A DNA stretch of 64,000 nucleotides from Muraenolepis orangiensis (lineage: Eukaryota > Chordata > Actinopteri > Gadiformes > Muraenolepididae), in contig CM051015.1 of NCBI GenBank assembly GCA_027704905.1, positions 18,032,693-18,096,692 on the forward strand, in the 5' to 3' direction. A program made the position numbers and the translations under genes. Position 1 is the first letter of the stretch. Every line of letters starts with the position of its first letter. Under the pieces are notes generated by a model. It had not been told where the DNA came from, ran no database searches, and worked only from the letters and a program-made list of their open reading frames with translations. Shown here in pieces: positions 24,915 to 64,000 of the stretch.

Positions 24915-25185
24915 CAGGCGGCAGTATAGCTCAGAGGTAGAGCGGTCACCACACAACCGGAAGGTTGCTGGTTCAATCCCGGCTGTCTCCTCCTAGCAAA
25001 AGCTGTTGAGGAGTCCTTGAGCAAGACACCCTAACCCTAACTGACCTGCTGGCCGTCTCCTTGCATGGCTGACTCCACCGTTGGTGGTTGAATGTGTGTA
25101 TGAATGGGTGAATGTGAGGCATGACTTGTAAAGCGCTTTGAGTAAGTATTGGTTAGAAAAGCGCTATATAAATGTCCATTTACCT
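24915..25185 (+). mobile_element. tRNA-derived SINE
   Basis: The head holds pol III boxes: tatagctcagaggtagagcg (A box-like) and ggttgctggttcaatcccgg (B box). The tail tgtaaagcgctttgagt followed by aaagcgctatataaatgtcc is the conserved teleost SINE/LINE-derived 3' end. It is not a functional tRNA gene, as no acceptor stem closes. Confidence 0.85.
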
Positions 25186-25197
25186 TTGCGAGGCAAA

Positions 25198-25525
25198 GAA
25201 ATATAGACATGTTCCCTAAATGGGTTGAGGTATTTCACTTCAAGGCGGCTTATACTGCAGCTGTAGCTGCCAAGGCGTTAATCACAGAAATCAATTCCTA
25301 AGTTCCTAACCATTGTCCAGTGACAATGGTTCACATTTCATAACCCAAACCATCCAACAGTTGTCCCAGTAAGTAGGAATTGATCTACGCACCCATTGTC
25401 CATACCATCCACAAAGTGGTGGAGCTGTAGAAAGGGAAAATGGTACCCTAATGAACAAACTGGCAGATACCGGTATGTTGTGGGTAAAGGTCTTACTGGT
25501 CTCACTGTTTCCCTCTGATGACTTG
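25198..25525 (+). pseudogene. ERV-type integrase fragment, decayed
   Basis: Translation in shifting frames resembles the catalytic core of a retroviral/gypsy integrase, with the region around the second and third acidic catalytic positions recognisable. Several in-frame stops and frameshifts are visible. It is not part of the adjacent solo LTR and cannot encode a working protein. Confidence 0.65.
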
Positions 25526-25969
25526 ATGGGACGGACGATGCCAATGGGGACAGGTGCACCACCTCCGTCTCACCTACACCGTCGTCGTCCTCTTGTGAGG
25601 CGCACTTCCCATTTCCCCCAGCAGAGGGCCTCAAAGTGTACACAGGAGCACAGGTTCTTTCCTTGATACAGCCAGAGTGAGAGGGACATAGAGACAGGGA
25701 GAAATCAATAAACTGAACTGACATGAGAATGCAGAACAAGAACAAAAACCTATTGAAAAGTTGATGAACTGTGGTTCTCCCTATTCAGTTCAACAGAGTA
25801 GTATATAAACACATGTATAACAACAGGTGTTTCATGGCTATCTTTCCTAGTCATTAAAATCATACAGTCTTGCCAGGATGAAGAAGTTTGTCTTGATCAC
25901 AGTGTGACATGTACTAACTGTATACTGAACCCGTCCCACAGCTTGTGGCATCCCTGAAGACCAATGCAA

Positions 25970-26215
25970 TGTAGTGAAGACAACATGTGATGTAGTAGTG
26001 AAGACAAAATGTGATGTAGTAGTGAAGACAACATGTGATGTAGTAGTGAAGACAACATGTGAGGTAGTAGTGAAGACAACGTGTGATCCAGCAGCAGACA
26101 CATAATGACATTATCTTGATGAATGAAGACCCTCTGAAGGCTGCTCCCTCTCCCCCTCCTCTTCCTCCTTTAGTATGAAGACCCTCTGAAGGCTGCTGCT
26201 CCTCCTCCTCCTCTA
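25970..26215 (+). repeat. Minisatellite gtagtagtgaagacaacatg and 48-bp duplication
   Basis: Five 27-bp units at 25972-26085. A tandem pair of gaagaccctctgaaggctgc blocks follows at 26118-26215. Confidence 0.92.
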
Positions 26216-26349
26216 GTGTATAAAGAATCTGAAGTGATGGACTGGGTTGGATGGTCTGGGATGAATAATTTAAATCCACTAAAGAGGCTAACAGTATTTT
26301 TTTTCAACTGCCAACCAGAATCATCTGGACTCACATTTATATTTCATTT

Positions 26350-26353
<4 letters not shown>

Positions 26354-26436
<83 letters not shown>

Positions 26437-26447
26437 GTGTGTGTGCA
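26354..26447 (+). repeat. (GT)n microsatellite
   Basis: Long GT run with one GC interruption. Confidence 0.98.
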
Positions 26448-27359
26448 AGACAGAGTATAATATCAACATATACCACAACATCCTGTGTTCATCTCCTCAT
26501 ATTCAGTATCACTACTGACACAGAAATACAGTTGAATCCAGAGCCATCAAATGTAGGCCTATATTAATAACATGGTTTTATTATTATTTTCTGCTAAAAA
26601 TAATCTATTAATAATTAACAAAAACACACAACCAGACAAACTCCTTTCATGAAGAAGGAATAAAGTATGCTGGTTTGTTTTAGATCACCTGGAGATTAAC
26701 ATCTGTAGCTCTAGTGTGGAAATATTCCTATCATGTTATCCTATCATATGTTATAATATGTTATGTTATATATCTTATCATGTTAATTATGGTATATTGT
26801 TATAATGCTATCTATCCTATCATGTTAGTTATAGTATAATGTTATAATGCTATCTATCCTATCATGTTAGATGTAGTATTATGTTATAATGTTATAATCA
26901 GTAGTGGACAAAGTACACAAATCCGGTACTTGAGTAAAAGTAGAGTTACTCTAGGTAAAATATTACTCCAGTAAAAGTAAAAGTCCTCCATTTAAATTTC
27001 TACTTGAGTAAAAGTACAAAAGTACTGGCCTTAAAATGTACTTAAGTATCAAAAGTACTGTGATTTAATATAAGGTAATTAAGTTAGTCACTGGTGTCAA
27101 TTAACAGTCAACTTTTTCATTCAACAATTTCCATTAGAGAGGTCTGAGAGGCTGTGAAAATAACAGGATTTGAGAACAGGCAAACTTTTTATTTTACAAT
27201 TTATTTGAAACTTCACATATTTACAAGTTTAGACTTGATAAAACTATACACAAATCTGATCTTCTGTGCAGGGCATCGATGTAGCAGTGTGTGTCTATGT
27301 GTGTGTATGGGTGTGTGTGCGTGCAGGTGTGTGTGTGAATATGTACGTGACTACTAATG

Positions 27360-27740
27360 GATCAGTATGGAACTGATTATCTAAGCAAAGCTGCAGAATC
27401 GTTTCTTCAGCTTGAGAATGAGCTGGTTCCCAAAGTTGTTTGAGTCGATTCTTGCTCTCCAAGGACTGAAAATAAGTCCTGCTGTGCTGAAAAGCAGCTG
27501 AAGCAGGTAAAGCAGTATTCACCCTCAAAGACAACTTGCACACCGCTGGGAAGGACTTCAGAATGTCTTTGTCATCAACTTAGCAGGCAAGGTAACCATC
27601 CAACTGCCTAGTACTTTCCTGACCATGAGCAAAGAAGTCGTCTTCATCAGAGGCGCTGGAGGCATCACCTTGCAAATGATTGAAGGTCTCTTGTTCCAGA
27701 TGGTCCTTGATGTAGTCCAGACATGAAATTAAAATTCCAT
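27360..27740 (-). pseudogene. hAT transposase C-terminal exon relic
   Basis: The minus-strand frame reads L-D-Y-I-K-D-H-L-E, an acidic stretch, a stop, then N-T-A-L-P-A-S-A-A-F-Q-H-S-R and L-E-S-K-N-R-L-K-Q, the hAT dimerisation motif with one in-frame stop before it. In intact family members this region pairs two transposase subunits. Confidence 0.7.
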
Positions 27741-28166
27741 TAGATGCTAAGAATCAATTCAAACCTTTTGCAGTCACATTGATAAACCATTTCACCAGAT
27801 TACATTTGAAACTAACCACTAAATGAGGTTACAAGATGCGTCATGAGCACTTACGTTACAAACTAATGTGAAACAGCTAGCTAGCTAACGTCAATAGATA
27901 TACCTTCAAGTGATTACTAGCTCCAGCCTGCATTGCTATTATCGTTGCGGTGTAACAACGCGGCTCAAGAGATACCAATTACATACAACAGCCATCATGC
28001 AATGCACACGATATACATGTGTTAGTGACTGACCACATCAACAATGAAAGATTTCATGAGCTTACCTCTACGTGTTTCCTCAAATTCGACGGAGAATTCT
28101 TATAGGAAGAAATCGTGTGGGACTGAGGCAGGCAGAGAGCATTTGTAAACAAAGGAATCCTTCTTC

Positions 28167-29725
28167 CAGTGGCGGCTCGTCCATAGGGGCGCAGGGGCAC
28201 CGCCCCACCTGGTTGAGAGATTTTTTGACCCCTAAAAATAAACTAAACATGTTTAAAATGAATAATAATTACTCATTTTAAGTATGTTTGTGTTTAAAAT
28301 GCACAATAACGTTAATATAGCAAATATAAATCATTGTTTTGTGCGTGCTATTCTCCCCCCTCGTTTGTCATTGACGTCACTCTCATAGAAATCTAGTACC
28401 TACCTCCAAACCTGGGCGCAAGACCGGTGCGCCCAGGAACTCCGCGTCACTGCGCGCAAGCGGCCAATGAAAATGGATCAAGCTAATAAATGTAGCCTAT
28501 CAAGGGTCCTAAATACGATCTGTGGGGCGCATATCTTGCGCCCGAACAAAGAAACCAGTCACGCATGTGCCACTCAATTGTAGCCTAGTTGAACCTTATT
28601 TGTAAAGCCTGTACTGCTCTGCTCTCAGTTTGCGTCTTGCTGTCTGAGGGGATGTACATTTTTGTTGTCCCGGTTATAGTTTTACATTTATTTTTATTGT
28701 GGACGATGTAAACGTAAAGTAAAGGGGATAAGAAATGTTGGTCTTGCTGTATAAACATGCAGCTTGTGTCATTTGTATGTAAACGGTGTGGATTGGGGTT
28801 TTGTAAGTTTATCGTGGACACGTGCTTCCCCAATGCTAGCTACAGGGTCCTCCGTGTGTTTGTCTGCTAATATAGGCTGTGGTCGAATGTATTAAGCATT
28901 TGTATTTTATTTAATTAGTTTAATTCAGAAGCATTTGTTAATGAGTCAGTTCGCGTCTTGCTGTCTGAGGAGAGAATAGTTGTATAGTTATAGTTATAGT
29001 TGTGTAGTTCTTGTATAGTTAGTATAGCATAGGTACATAGATTAAACTGTATATCGTATAGTAGTGTAGTGTACATAGGACCCAGTACCTTTTAATTTGT
29101 AAGCTTAACATTGTATTGCATTTTATCTCAGGACTTGTATCAGGTCTATTTTATTATCTTCTATTTTGTTCTAATTTCTTTTGCACAATCGAATGTAAGA
29201 CCATATTTAGGTATTATTTTTGATGGCACACTGGGTAGTCTTTCTAATATAAGACCATATTTTTTTCTTACGTTTATTTTCTACTAGGTATTACTGTGTT
29301 CATAATTGCTAATTGAAGCACCATATAATAAATGTTCTTTCACCATAAGTTTCAAGTTTGTTTATTATTTGTCACAACAAAATACAGAATACTTTATGAT
29401 GAAATGCTTGTTTCTGTATGAGCCCCTGAGATTGTGCTACATACAGTAAAAATAAAGTAAGTAAAAAAATAAATTAAGCAGTAAGTAAAGGAATGTTCAG
29501 TCAATATACATATATACAATACAGAGTAGAATGAGTAACAGTGAGGTTTATATTTATATTATGTATAGTTTTTTATTTGTATTTCTTGAATTCGCCCTCT
29601 CGGTCGTTTACATGGAGAAATGGCGCCACCGTCTGGGAAAATGCGGTATTTCACAGCAGATATGATAAAAAAATGTTTTACCCCCCCTGCGCCCCTCCTA
29701 CTTCGGATGTCACCGGCCGCCACTG
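28167..29725. mobile_element. Non-autonomous hAT element nested in the hAT relic
   Basis: The inverted ends begin cagtggcggc on both strands and continue with a shared ggggcgcagggg. The flanking 8-bp duplication ccttcttc lies at 28159-28166 and 29726-29733. The interior (1.56 kb) has no transposase. The insertion splits the BED-finger coding region of the outer element. Confidence 0.92.
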
Positions 29726-30142
29726 CCTTCTTCTGTTCCACAACTTCAAAGAAATCCTTCAAATAAGGCCATGGGTGTTGAAGTAATGAGTTTGAGTCAG
29801 GACTTTCTTCTGCCATTGTCCACGCTGTAATGGACAGGTACTACTGGATCACGTGGGTAGCTAGCCTACATCTAATAGGTCCAACCCATAAAGCGCGCGC
29901 TGTACCCTGATTGGTGGGTTCGCGGTGCTTATTTCTATAAAAAATAATTCACTCATAAGAAGGAACGACATATGTCACATAATGTAGTAAAGTAGAAATT
30001 AAGATATTTGACTTTGAAATGTAGCGGAGTAAAAGTAAAAAGTCACCCAAAATGGAAATACTTAAGTTAAGTACAGATACTTCAAAAATGTACTTTAATG
30101 TACAGTAACGAATTACATTTACTTCGTTACTGTCCACCCCTG

Positions 30143-31917
30143 GTTATAATGTTATATATCCAATCATGTTAGTTATAATATAATGATATAATGATAACTA
30201 TCATATAATACTATCTAATTGTAAAATGTTATGTTATCTTATAATGAAATGTTGCCATGTAAGGTCAATCCTCCTTATTTTGATGTTTACTATCAGGTTA
30301 TGAATTAAGAACTCATTTTACAACTAACGACACACACGTCAATGAACAGTTATTGTCATAAAACAGGAGTAGACCTAATGGCAGGGTATATTCAAATATT
30401 CATGTATTCATCATCATAAGAATATCTAACAGCTACTTCAGGTACATGTGGTCTTTATTCTTCTAGCTCTTCGGTGATATAGTATATGTATATTATATAT
30501 TACATTATTATTTTTATATTATTATGTTAGAGCAATAATCTGCATGCGTTTTCTGGATACATGGCAAGCAATAAGGCTAAATTCATGTTATCAAACAATG
30601 ACATGTTATGGACATGTAATTAACTATAATTATGGGTTTTTACATGCAAAACAAATAAACCAAAAACATTTTCAATGTGGAATAAGTTTCATACAATAAA
30701 TAAGAAGTGATTCATATGACAGAACCATTTAAAAAATAGCTAAAGTGAGTGTAAACAACAGGTGATGCTTCATCTTAGAGAGGATAATGTTATACTCTCT
30801 CTGCTATTTACAAAAACACATTCAAAGGTTACTCTATTGCTGTGCTTCAGACATCACGGCATTATACAGTAACACAGTCATCAGCCATTTAACAGAAGGC
30901 TATATCTCATGAAAATGTTTCATTCATTCATTCATTCATTCATTAGACATATTGGAATTATAGTACAGTGGCCAACTTGAAGCTCACTGACATCAGAACT
31001 ACATCCTTGTATGTAGCATGTCATACCACATGGACCATATACTGATATTAACGAGACGTGTCTAATTAGGAAAGGTGTACAAAGAGATGTAAATTGTACT
31101 TTGTCTCTACAAGGTGTAGAGATGAGTTGAGTTGCAGGCTTCTCAATCGTAATATGTCATAACACATAATAATGTTACCAGGGTGCATTGGTACACTGGT
31201 AACATTATTATGTGTTATGACATATTACGACAGTCATAGAAAATAATGTGCACAGTCTATTTTGTATTTAAAAGAGTTGTTTACTTTCTACATGTTGGAG
31301 AGACATTCTAAATCTATAATCATGTTGATTCTAAATCTATAATCATGTTGATTCTTAATCTAATCATGTTGATACTGAATCTATAATCAGGTTGATACTA
31401 AATCTATAATCTTTACTCAAGGAACAGTATTCATGCAGGCATATATTTTGCTGTCCTTTGGATTTTTCCAATATTTGGTATATTTGAATCAAGATAATAA
31501 ATCAACAAGACTTCAACCTGTATCTTATGAAGTCAGATCATTAATCACATAATGCAAAACTAAAAAACAAACAAATGTTCTTGACCATTTAACAACAACA
31601 ACAAAATATTCAGAAAATGATCTCAATAATCCAACTGAGATTGAAATAATTGTAGACACTGAATTACATCAATACATTTGAATAATGATTCAATAATGTT
31701 AAAAATGCCCCAAATATATATGTCTGAAGTTAGAAGTCAGGACCAGAAGTCTTCGTAACGCAGGATTTGCTCTGGACCTTATTGTTGTAGGCAACCTTTG
31801 CCTCGAGTAACGCTTGTAAAGATGGCATCTGGTGTAGTCAAGAAGGAAGTTTGGTGGATTACTAGTTACCTTCAGAGGAACATTTGGTCATCACACAAAC
31901 CATCATCGTCATTCTGT
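30143..31917 (-). other. Presumed scn5la 3' UTR and downstream flank
   Basis: No coding signal on either strand. A poly(A) signal on the gene strand (AATAAA at 30454-30459) would give a 3' UTR of about 1.5 kb. Short repeats are (attc)n at 30920-30945 and a roughly 23-bp unit ctaaatctataatcatgttg at 31305-31410. A perfect hairpin sits at 31147-31230. Confidence 0.55.
31147..31230. repeat. Perfect 35-bp inverted repeat with 14-nt loop
   Basis: Left arm 31147-31181 starting tcgtaatatgtcataacaca. Right arm 31196-31230 is its exact reverse complement. The loop is ggtgcattggtaca. Confidence 0.97.
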
Positions 31918-60412
<28,495 letters not shown>

Positions 60413-60458
60413 CTTCTCATCCTGCAACTTCAGACTCAACTGCCGGGATGACTCCAGA

Positions 60459-61256
60459 CTGTGGGGAAACAAACGACCACAAATGTTTCAGGGTTATTAA
60501 GAGTTAACATTAAGGACACCATAGACCCTGGACTCTTTTAAGACAGGCCTAAAAACCTTTTTTTATTTTTATTTAGGAAGGCCTTTTCATGTTAAAATTA
60601 GTGTTCACTATTGTTAGTTATTTAGTTTGTTATGTTCTCTGATAGGACCGAGCAACGCAACATTAAATATGCAGAAACACACCGCTGTCCACACCACTTT
60701 CACACAGTGCTGTTCACGCCACTCACAGGCAAAACCTGATTTGGGGGATTTGAGTGCAGTAATAGAAGACAAGCAATCAATCAGTAATGGTCAGAAGTGT
60801 CAATCAATCGCCTGCAGTTGACTTCCGCGTGAAGGCTGAAGACTGACTGGCTGGACAGTGAAGACTGACTACAGTGTACAATAGTGTGCAGTACAGTGTA
60901 CAGTACGGTGTACAGTACAGTGAACAGTAAAGTGGCGTACACTGTACTGTACACTGCAGATTGACTATAGTGTAAAGTACAGTAGTGTACACTGCAGAAG
61001 GACTGCAGTGTACTGTGTTGTACAGGAACACTACTACAACAGGAACAACCACCTCCTCTAAAATGTGACCAAGATAAAGGAAATATTTGAGGAGGACCAG
61101 GACTACGCTGAACACTATTTCCATCCTGGGAGGAGGAGGTGGTGGACGGCTACAGACGGCTACATAGTAGTATGTAAATACTATAGCATATATATAGTAC
61201 AAAAAATATGCTATAGTATATATACAGTACTATATATACTGTAGGAGCCATTATTT
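60459..61256. other. Upstream flank of scn5la, no gene seen
   Basis: This stretch holds the intron upstream of the first coding exon. I see no coding exon. At 60872-61020 there is a degenerate tandem repeat built on agtgtacagta, and at 61170-61240 an AT-rich stretch. A non-coding first exon and promoter could lie here or beyond the window. Confidence 0.5.
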
Positions 61257-61403
61257 GGTTACTTGTGATGATGACACCTGCTGGCCGATCTATATATTGT
61301 TGTAGCTTCTATTGTGGCGCACTAAGGGTTAATTGGCCCGAGTGGTTCACCTGTGGCTCACGCACCTGTGTTAATTAGCTGAAGACAAAGGACTGTGGTC
61401 AGA

Positions 61404-61703
61404 ACAGTGTGGAAATGTTTTGGAGACGCCAGCAGGAAAATGGTTTTTCAAACTTTGTAGTGCCTTCCATTAAGTCACTTCATCTTGACGCCTCAGGGGT
61501 TTCAATAGATTCCAAAATAAAACTCCTTCAAACAAAGGTAAATTAAACTCCGTGTTTAATTAAGCTCTTTACAAAGTAAATCGGTCGATTCATCAAGAAT
61601 AACTCAAACTATAAACGTATCAACATATCAACATATCAACATATCAACATATCAATTGAAAAACCATTTTCCTGCTGGCGTCTCCAAAACATTTCCACAC
61701 TGT
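61404..61703. repeat. 48-bp perfect inverted repeat at the broken end of the BEL element
   Basis: Left arm 61404-61451 (acagtgtggaaatgttttgg ...) and right arm 61656-61703 are exact reverse complements, 204 bp apart. The spacer ends in a 9-bp tandem repeat (catatcaac, 61617-61655). Confidence 0.95.
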
Positions 61704-64000
61704 GGTATTTTCACCTCATGAAGGTATTTCCACTTATTTATTGAGTCTTGTTTTGGTATATGATGCTTTGAGACTGGCAGTTTTGTTTGCGTGTAAACCT
61801 CTGGGAGCTTATGAAACGTCTGGCCTGTCATATTACTAATTTCAAGACCAGACACTACACTGCTGCTGACTGGCCTCTCTTGCCCCATTGTGCGCAGCAG
61901 GATTTTGCAGTTTTTTCCCGGAGCGTTTAATTTCCTTTTAAGTGAGTCTGCGCAAAATGTTGCAGAACTGCCAGGATCCAAGAACGCATAAGTGTGAATG
62001 ATTTTGTCTGAGTTGAACATCTTCACCTTAACTGGCACAATAGCAAGTGTACACTCTCTCGTTTCACCAGTGTGCATGTCATCTTTCACGGACACCATGG
62101 CGCTACTTGCAGGTAAGACATGGTCATCTCTCCGGTCGTCCTTTTGTTTGTCTCTGAGGATATGCAGAATGGTTGGATGAGAAAGAGAACACTTTTCACA
62201 GGTCATTTTTTTCTTACAGGTTCTGCTCACATGTCCCTTTGTCAGACATCCAAAACACATGCCACTTGTTTTCATATATTCAATTCTCTCAGTGTTTGGT
62301 CTACTCTGAAAGAGCTCACAGTGTTCGAATGTGTGATTCTTTTCACAAAATAAACAAGGCCTTTCAAAGGCAGTGCTGTTTGTTTTTTGTTTACATTCAT
62401 TGTTTCTTGTGCCAGGTACATGAACAACTGTAGTTGCAAAGCTGGCTCGGTCTCTAGGTTTACTGCCCACTGTTTGAGGTTTGGGCTTTAAGAAGACCGT
62501 TTTAGTTTCCACTGTGCTACTACTGCTTAGGTCTCCAAACACTGGATCGAGCATTATTCTAGACTGCTTCTCTATAAATTCGACCAGGTCTTTGTAGGTC
62601 ACTCTCTTGTCTTGGTCTTGCATGTTACACACATTCACACGCCATTTGTCACGCAGCCTAAACGGAAGTTTGGATGCAATTTGTCTGAGATTGGTAGAGT
62701 TCTCCAGCTCTCTTAGACCATCAATGTCTTGCATGGTGTGATAGCAGCTGCGCAAGAAAAGAGCATAAGACCTTAGCCCAGTGCCATCCTCAGGCTTTAT
62801 CACTGGCCAGTTCAGAGCTTTAGTCATGAAAGCAGATGCAATTTTAAAGCGGTTTCCAAACTGAAATTCAAGCTGCTTTTTAGCTTCCATATAGCCTACA
62901 GTTGGGTCCATGTGCAAAAAACTCGTGACCAGGCTTCTAGGTTGGCCTTTTGTATACTGTTGCAAGTAATACAGACGATCATCCATCATAGTGGTGTTTC
63001 TTTCTATACACTGCTCAAATGCCTTGATGAAGGTTCTATAATGCAGAGCATCACCATCAAAAACAGGGATTTCCCGATCAGGAAGAAGGGAAAGTGTTTG
63101 CTGCTTGACCAACAATTCCGTTATTTCAGTTTGTTTTTTCAACACGTCAGTAATATGCTGGTTAGCTTCACTATGTGAACCAGCAAATTGAGCAGGCTGT
63201 CTACTGACTACGTGGGGAGATATGGGCTCTTGAGCAAGCTGTACGCTGTCTCTTTGGGAAGCTACGTCCTCTCTATGTGGTCTTGCAGGCCTTTGCGTTG
63301 TAGCAGGGATTTTATGTTCAGTGGTCACGTCATATCGGTAACCACCAGGTAAAGGTTTTACTTCTGACTCCCGGTAAACGCGAACCCTTGCTTCGGCAGC
63401 AGCAAGCTCAGATTCTAAGGCAACTCTCTCTCTCCGTGCCTTTAGTTTTGCCTCCTCCACATCCAACTCCAGCTTGTCAGTCAGTACTCTAGATTTTGCC
63501 TTTAGTGCTGCGCACTCTGCCTCAGCCCTTAAATGCGCTGATTCTCGCGACGCTCCACTAATGCGACTAGAACGTGCGCTTGCGGCCTTACAGCTCTGCG
63601 GCACACTAGTTTGAGATGCCTTAATAGGGTTAGCTTCCCCATCCTCCTCCACCTCATCTTCTTCACCATCCTCCTCCATTTCATCGTCTTTGCCTTCGGC
63701 CCATTTATACACTCCTTCAAGAAAACCTTGATAAAAAATCAATTTGGGCTCGTACCAATCAAGTTTGTCGGCCTCCAACTCGTACTCATCTTTTAACAAA
63801 CTCTGAACTGCTACTTGTAATTCTTTAAATTCACTGAAATATCCTTCGAACAACCTAATTTGTTTTAACACAGTTTCCTTGTCTTGTGCCGCTTCTATTA
63901 GAACATTAATTTCATTTTTCTTTCGTGTCAAAACTCCAAGCTTCCCTCTACGGGTACCTAATAACTTAAACAGTGTCTTTGCTTCTTCTTCGTTCTGCTT
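61652..64000 (-). CDS. BEL/Pao-type retrotransposon gag (partial, runs off the right edge)
   Basis: The frame stays open to the right edge, so the start lies outside the window. Seen from N to C: coiled-coil-rich acidic and A/E/R/K-rich segments, a gag core typical of BEL/Pao (I-P-V-F-D-G-D-A-L-H-Y-R-T-F, Q-L-E-F-Q-F-G-N), zinc knuckles (C-L-F-C-E-K-N-H-T-F-E-H-C and C-F-G-C-L-T-K-G-H-V-S-R-T-C) and the start of a protease (A-F-L-D-P-G-S-S-A-T-F). Family similarity stops at P-Q-C-G-N, where the sequence enters an inverted repeat and ends 12 residues later. RT, RNase H and integrase are therefore missing. Confidence 0.88.
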   Translation of the reverse strand, partial: KQNEEEAKTLFKLLGTRRGKLGVLTRKKNEINVLIEAAQDKETVLKQIRLFEGYFSEFKELQVAVQSLLKDEYELEADKLDWYEPKLIFYQGFLEGVYKWAEGKDDEMEEDGEEDEVEEDGEANPIKASQTSVPQSCKAASARSSRISGASRESAHLRAEAECAALKAKSRVLTDKLELDVEEAKLKARRERVALESELAAAEARVRVYRESEVKPLPGGYRYDVTTEHKIPATTQRPARPHREDVASQRDSVQLAQEPISPHVVSRQPAQFAGSHSEANQHITDVLKKQTEITELLVKQQTLSLLPDREIPVFDGDALHYRTFIKAFEQCIERNTTMMDDRLYYLQQYTKGQPRSLVTSFLHMDPTVGYMEAKKQLEFQFGNRFKIASAFMTKALNWPVIKPEDGTGLRSYALFLRSCYHTMQDIDGLRELENSTNLRQIASKLPFRLRDKWRVNVCNMQDQDKRVTYKDLVEFIEKQSRIMLDPVFGDLSSSSTVETKTVFLKPKPQTVGSKPRDRASFATTVVHVPGTRNNECKQKTNSTAFERPCLFCEKNHTFEHCELFQSRPNTERIEYMKTSGMCFGCLTKGHVSRTCKKKMTCEKCSLSHPTILHILRDKQKDDRRDDHVLPASSAMVSVKDDMHTGETRECTLAIVPVKVKMFNSDKIIHTYAFLDPGSSATFCADSLKRKLNAPGKNCKILLRTMGQERPVSSSVVSGLEISNMTGQTFHKLPEVYTQTKLPVSKHHIPKQDSINKWKYLHEVKIPQCGNVLETPAGKWFFN

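Larger units (their letters stand above)
26899..30142 (-). mobile_element. hAT DNA transposon relic
   Basis: The ends are inverted: cagtagtggacaaagtacac on the left, and on the right a sequence whose complement begins caggggtggacagtaacgaa. They are flanked by the 8-bp duplication gttataat (26891-26898 and 30143-30150), the size hAT elements make. Minus-strand transposase pieces lie inside: a start at 29816 (M-A-E-E-S-P-D-S), a broken BED finger at 28070-28166, and a hAT C-terminal dimerisation region at 27360-27740 (L-R-V-N-T-A-L-P-A-S-A-A-F). Frameshifts and stops show it is dead. A hAT MITE interrupts it. Confidence 0.9.

Noticed and set aside
24915..24990. Possible tRNA gene
   Set aside because: A and B box-like motifs are present, but the acceptor stem does not close and the sequence continues into a typical SINE body and tail.
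25338..25745. 135-codon minus-strand open frame
   Set aside because: It overlaps a decayed integrase fragment on the plus strand and shows no family pattern itself.

Overview
This is a repeat-rich vertebrate window, almost certainly from a teleost fish. It carries one large multi-exon voltage-gated sodium channel gene with vertebrate exon structure. It also carries teleost-type mobile elements: Rex1/Babar- and L2-like LINEs, hAT and pogo DNA transposons, tRNA-derived SINEs, BEL/Pao and ERV-type LTR pieces, and long CA, TA and CAT microsatellites. There are no operons, rRNA genes or CRISPR arrays.

The main host gene lies on the minus strand at 31918-60458. All 26 coding exons can be placed. 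They give about 1,948 residues in four homologous domains with intact S4 segments, the D-E-K-A selectivity ring, an IFMT inactivation gate and a C-terminal IQ motif. The long I-II linker, the Cys next to the domain I pore Asp and the Nav1.5-like C-terminus favour a cardiac-type scn5L gene (scn5laa/scn5lab) over scn4a. Both non-canonical AT-ended introns known from the sodium channel family are present. One exon (53785-54107) is a single base short of keeping frame.

Layout: 1-3.3 kb, triplicated TA/CAT-rich module. 3.3-5.6 kb, decayed gene of an unclassified element with a second copy at 47.4 kb. 5.6-7.6 kb, nothing recognised. 7.6-13.6 kb, a second unclassified multicopy gene relic, split by an intact-ORF Rex1-like LINE and an L2 fragment. 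15.0-18.0 kb, solo LTR and L2 LINE. 19.2-20.6 kb, hAT relic. 22.7-25.5 kb, LINE tail, solo LTR, SINE and ERV pol relics. 26.9-30.1 kb, hAT relic with a hAT MITE nested in it. 30.1-31.9 kb, channel 3' UTR side, with a perfect 35-bp hairpin. 31.9-60.5 kb, channel gene; its introns hold an R2/NeSL-type LINE with 119-bp direct terminal repeats, an L2 LINE flanked by 178-bp direct repeats, a solo LTR, a pogo element, a MITE and many minisatellites touching splice sites. 60.5-64 kb, upstream flank and the gag of a BEL/Pao element running off the right edge.

Exon borders were derived from splice consensus, reading phase and family exon lengths, not from transcripts. Family names for mobile elements come from protein and terminus patterns, without database searches.
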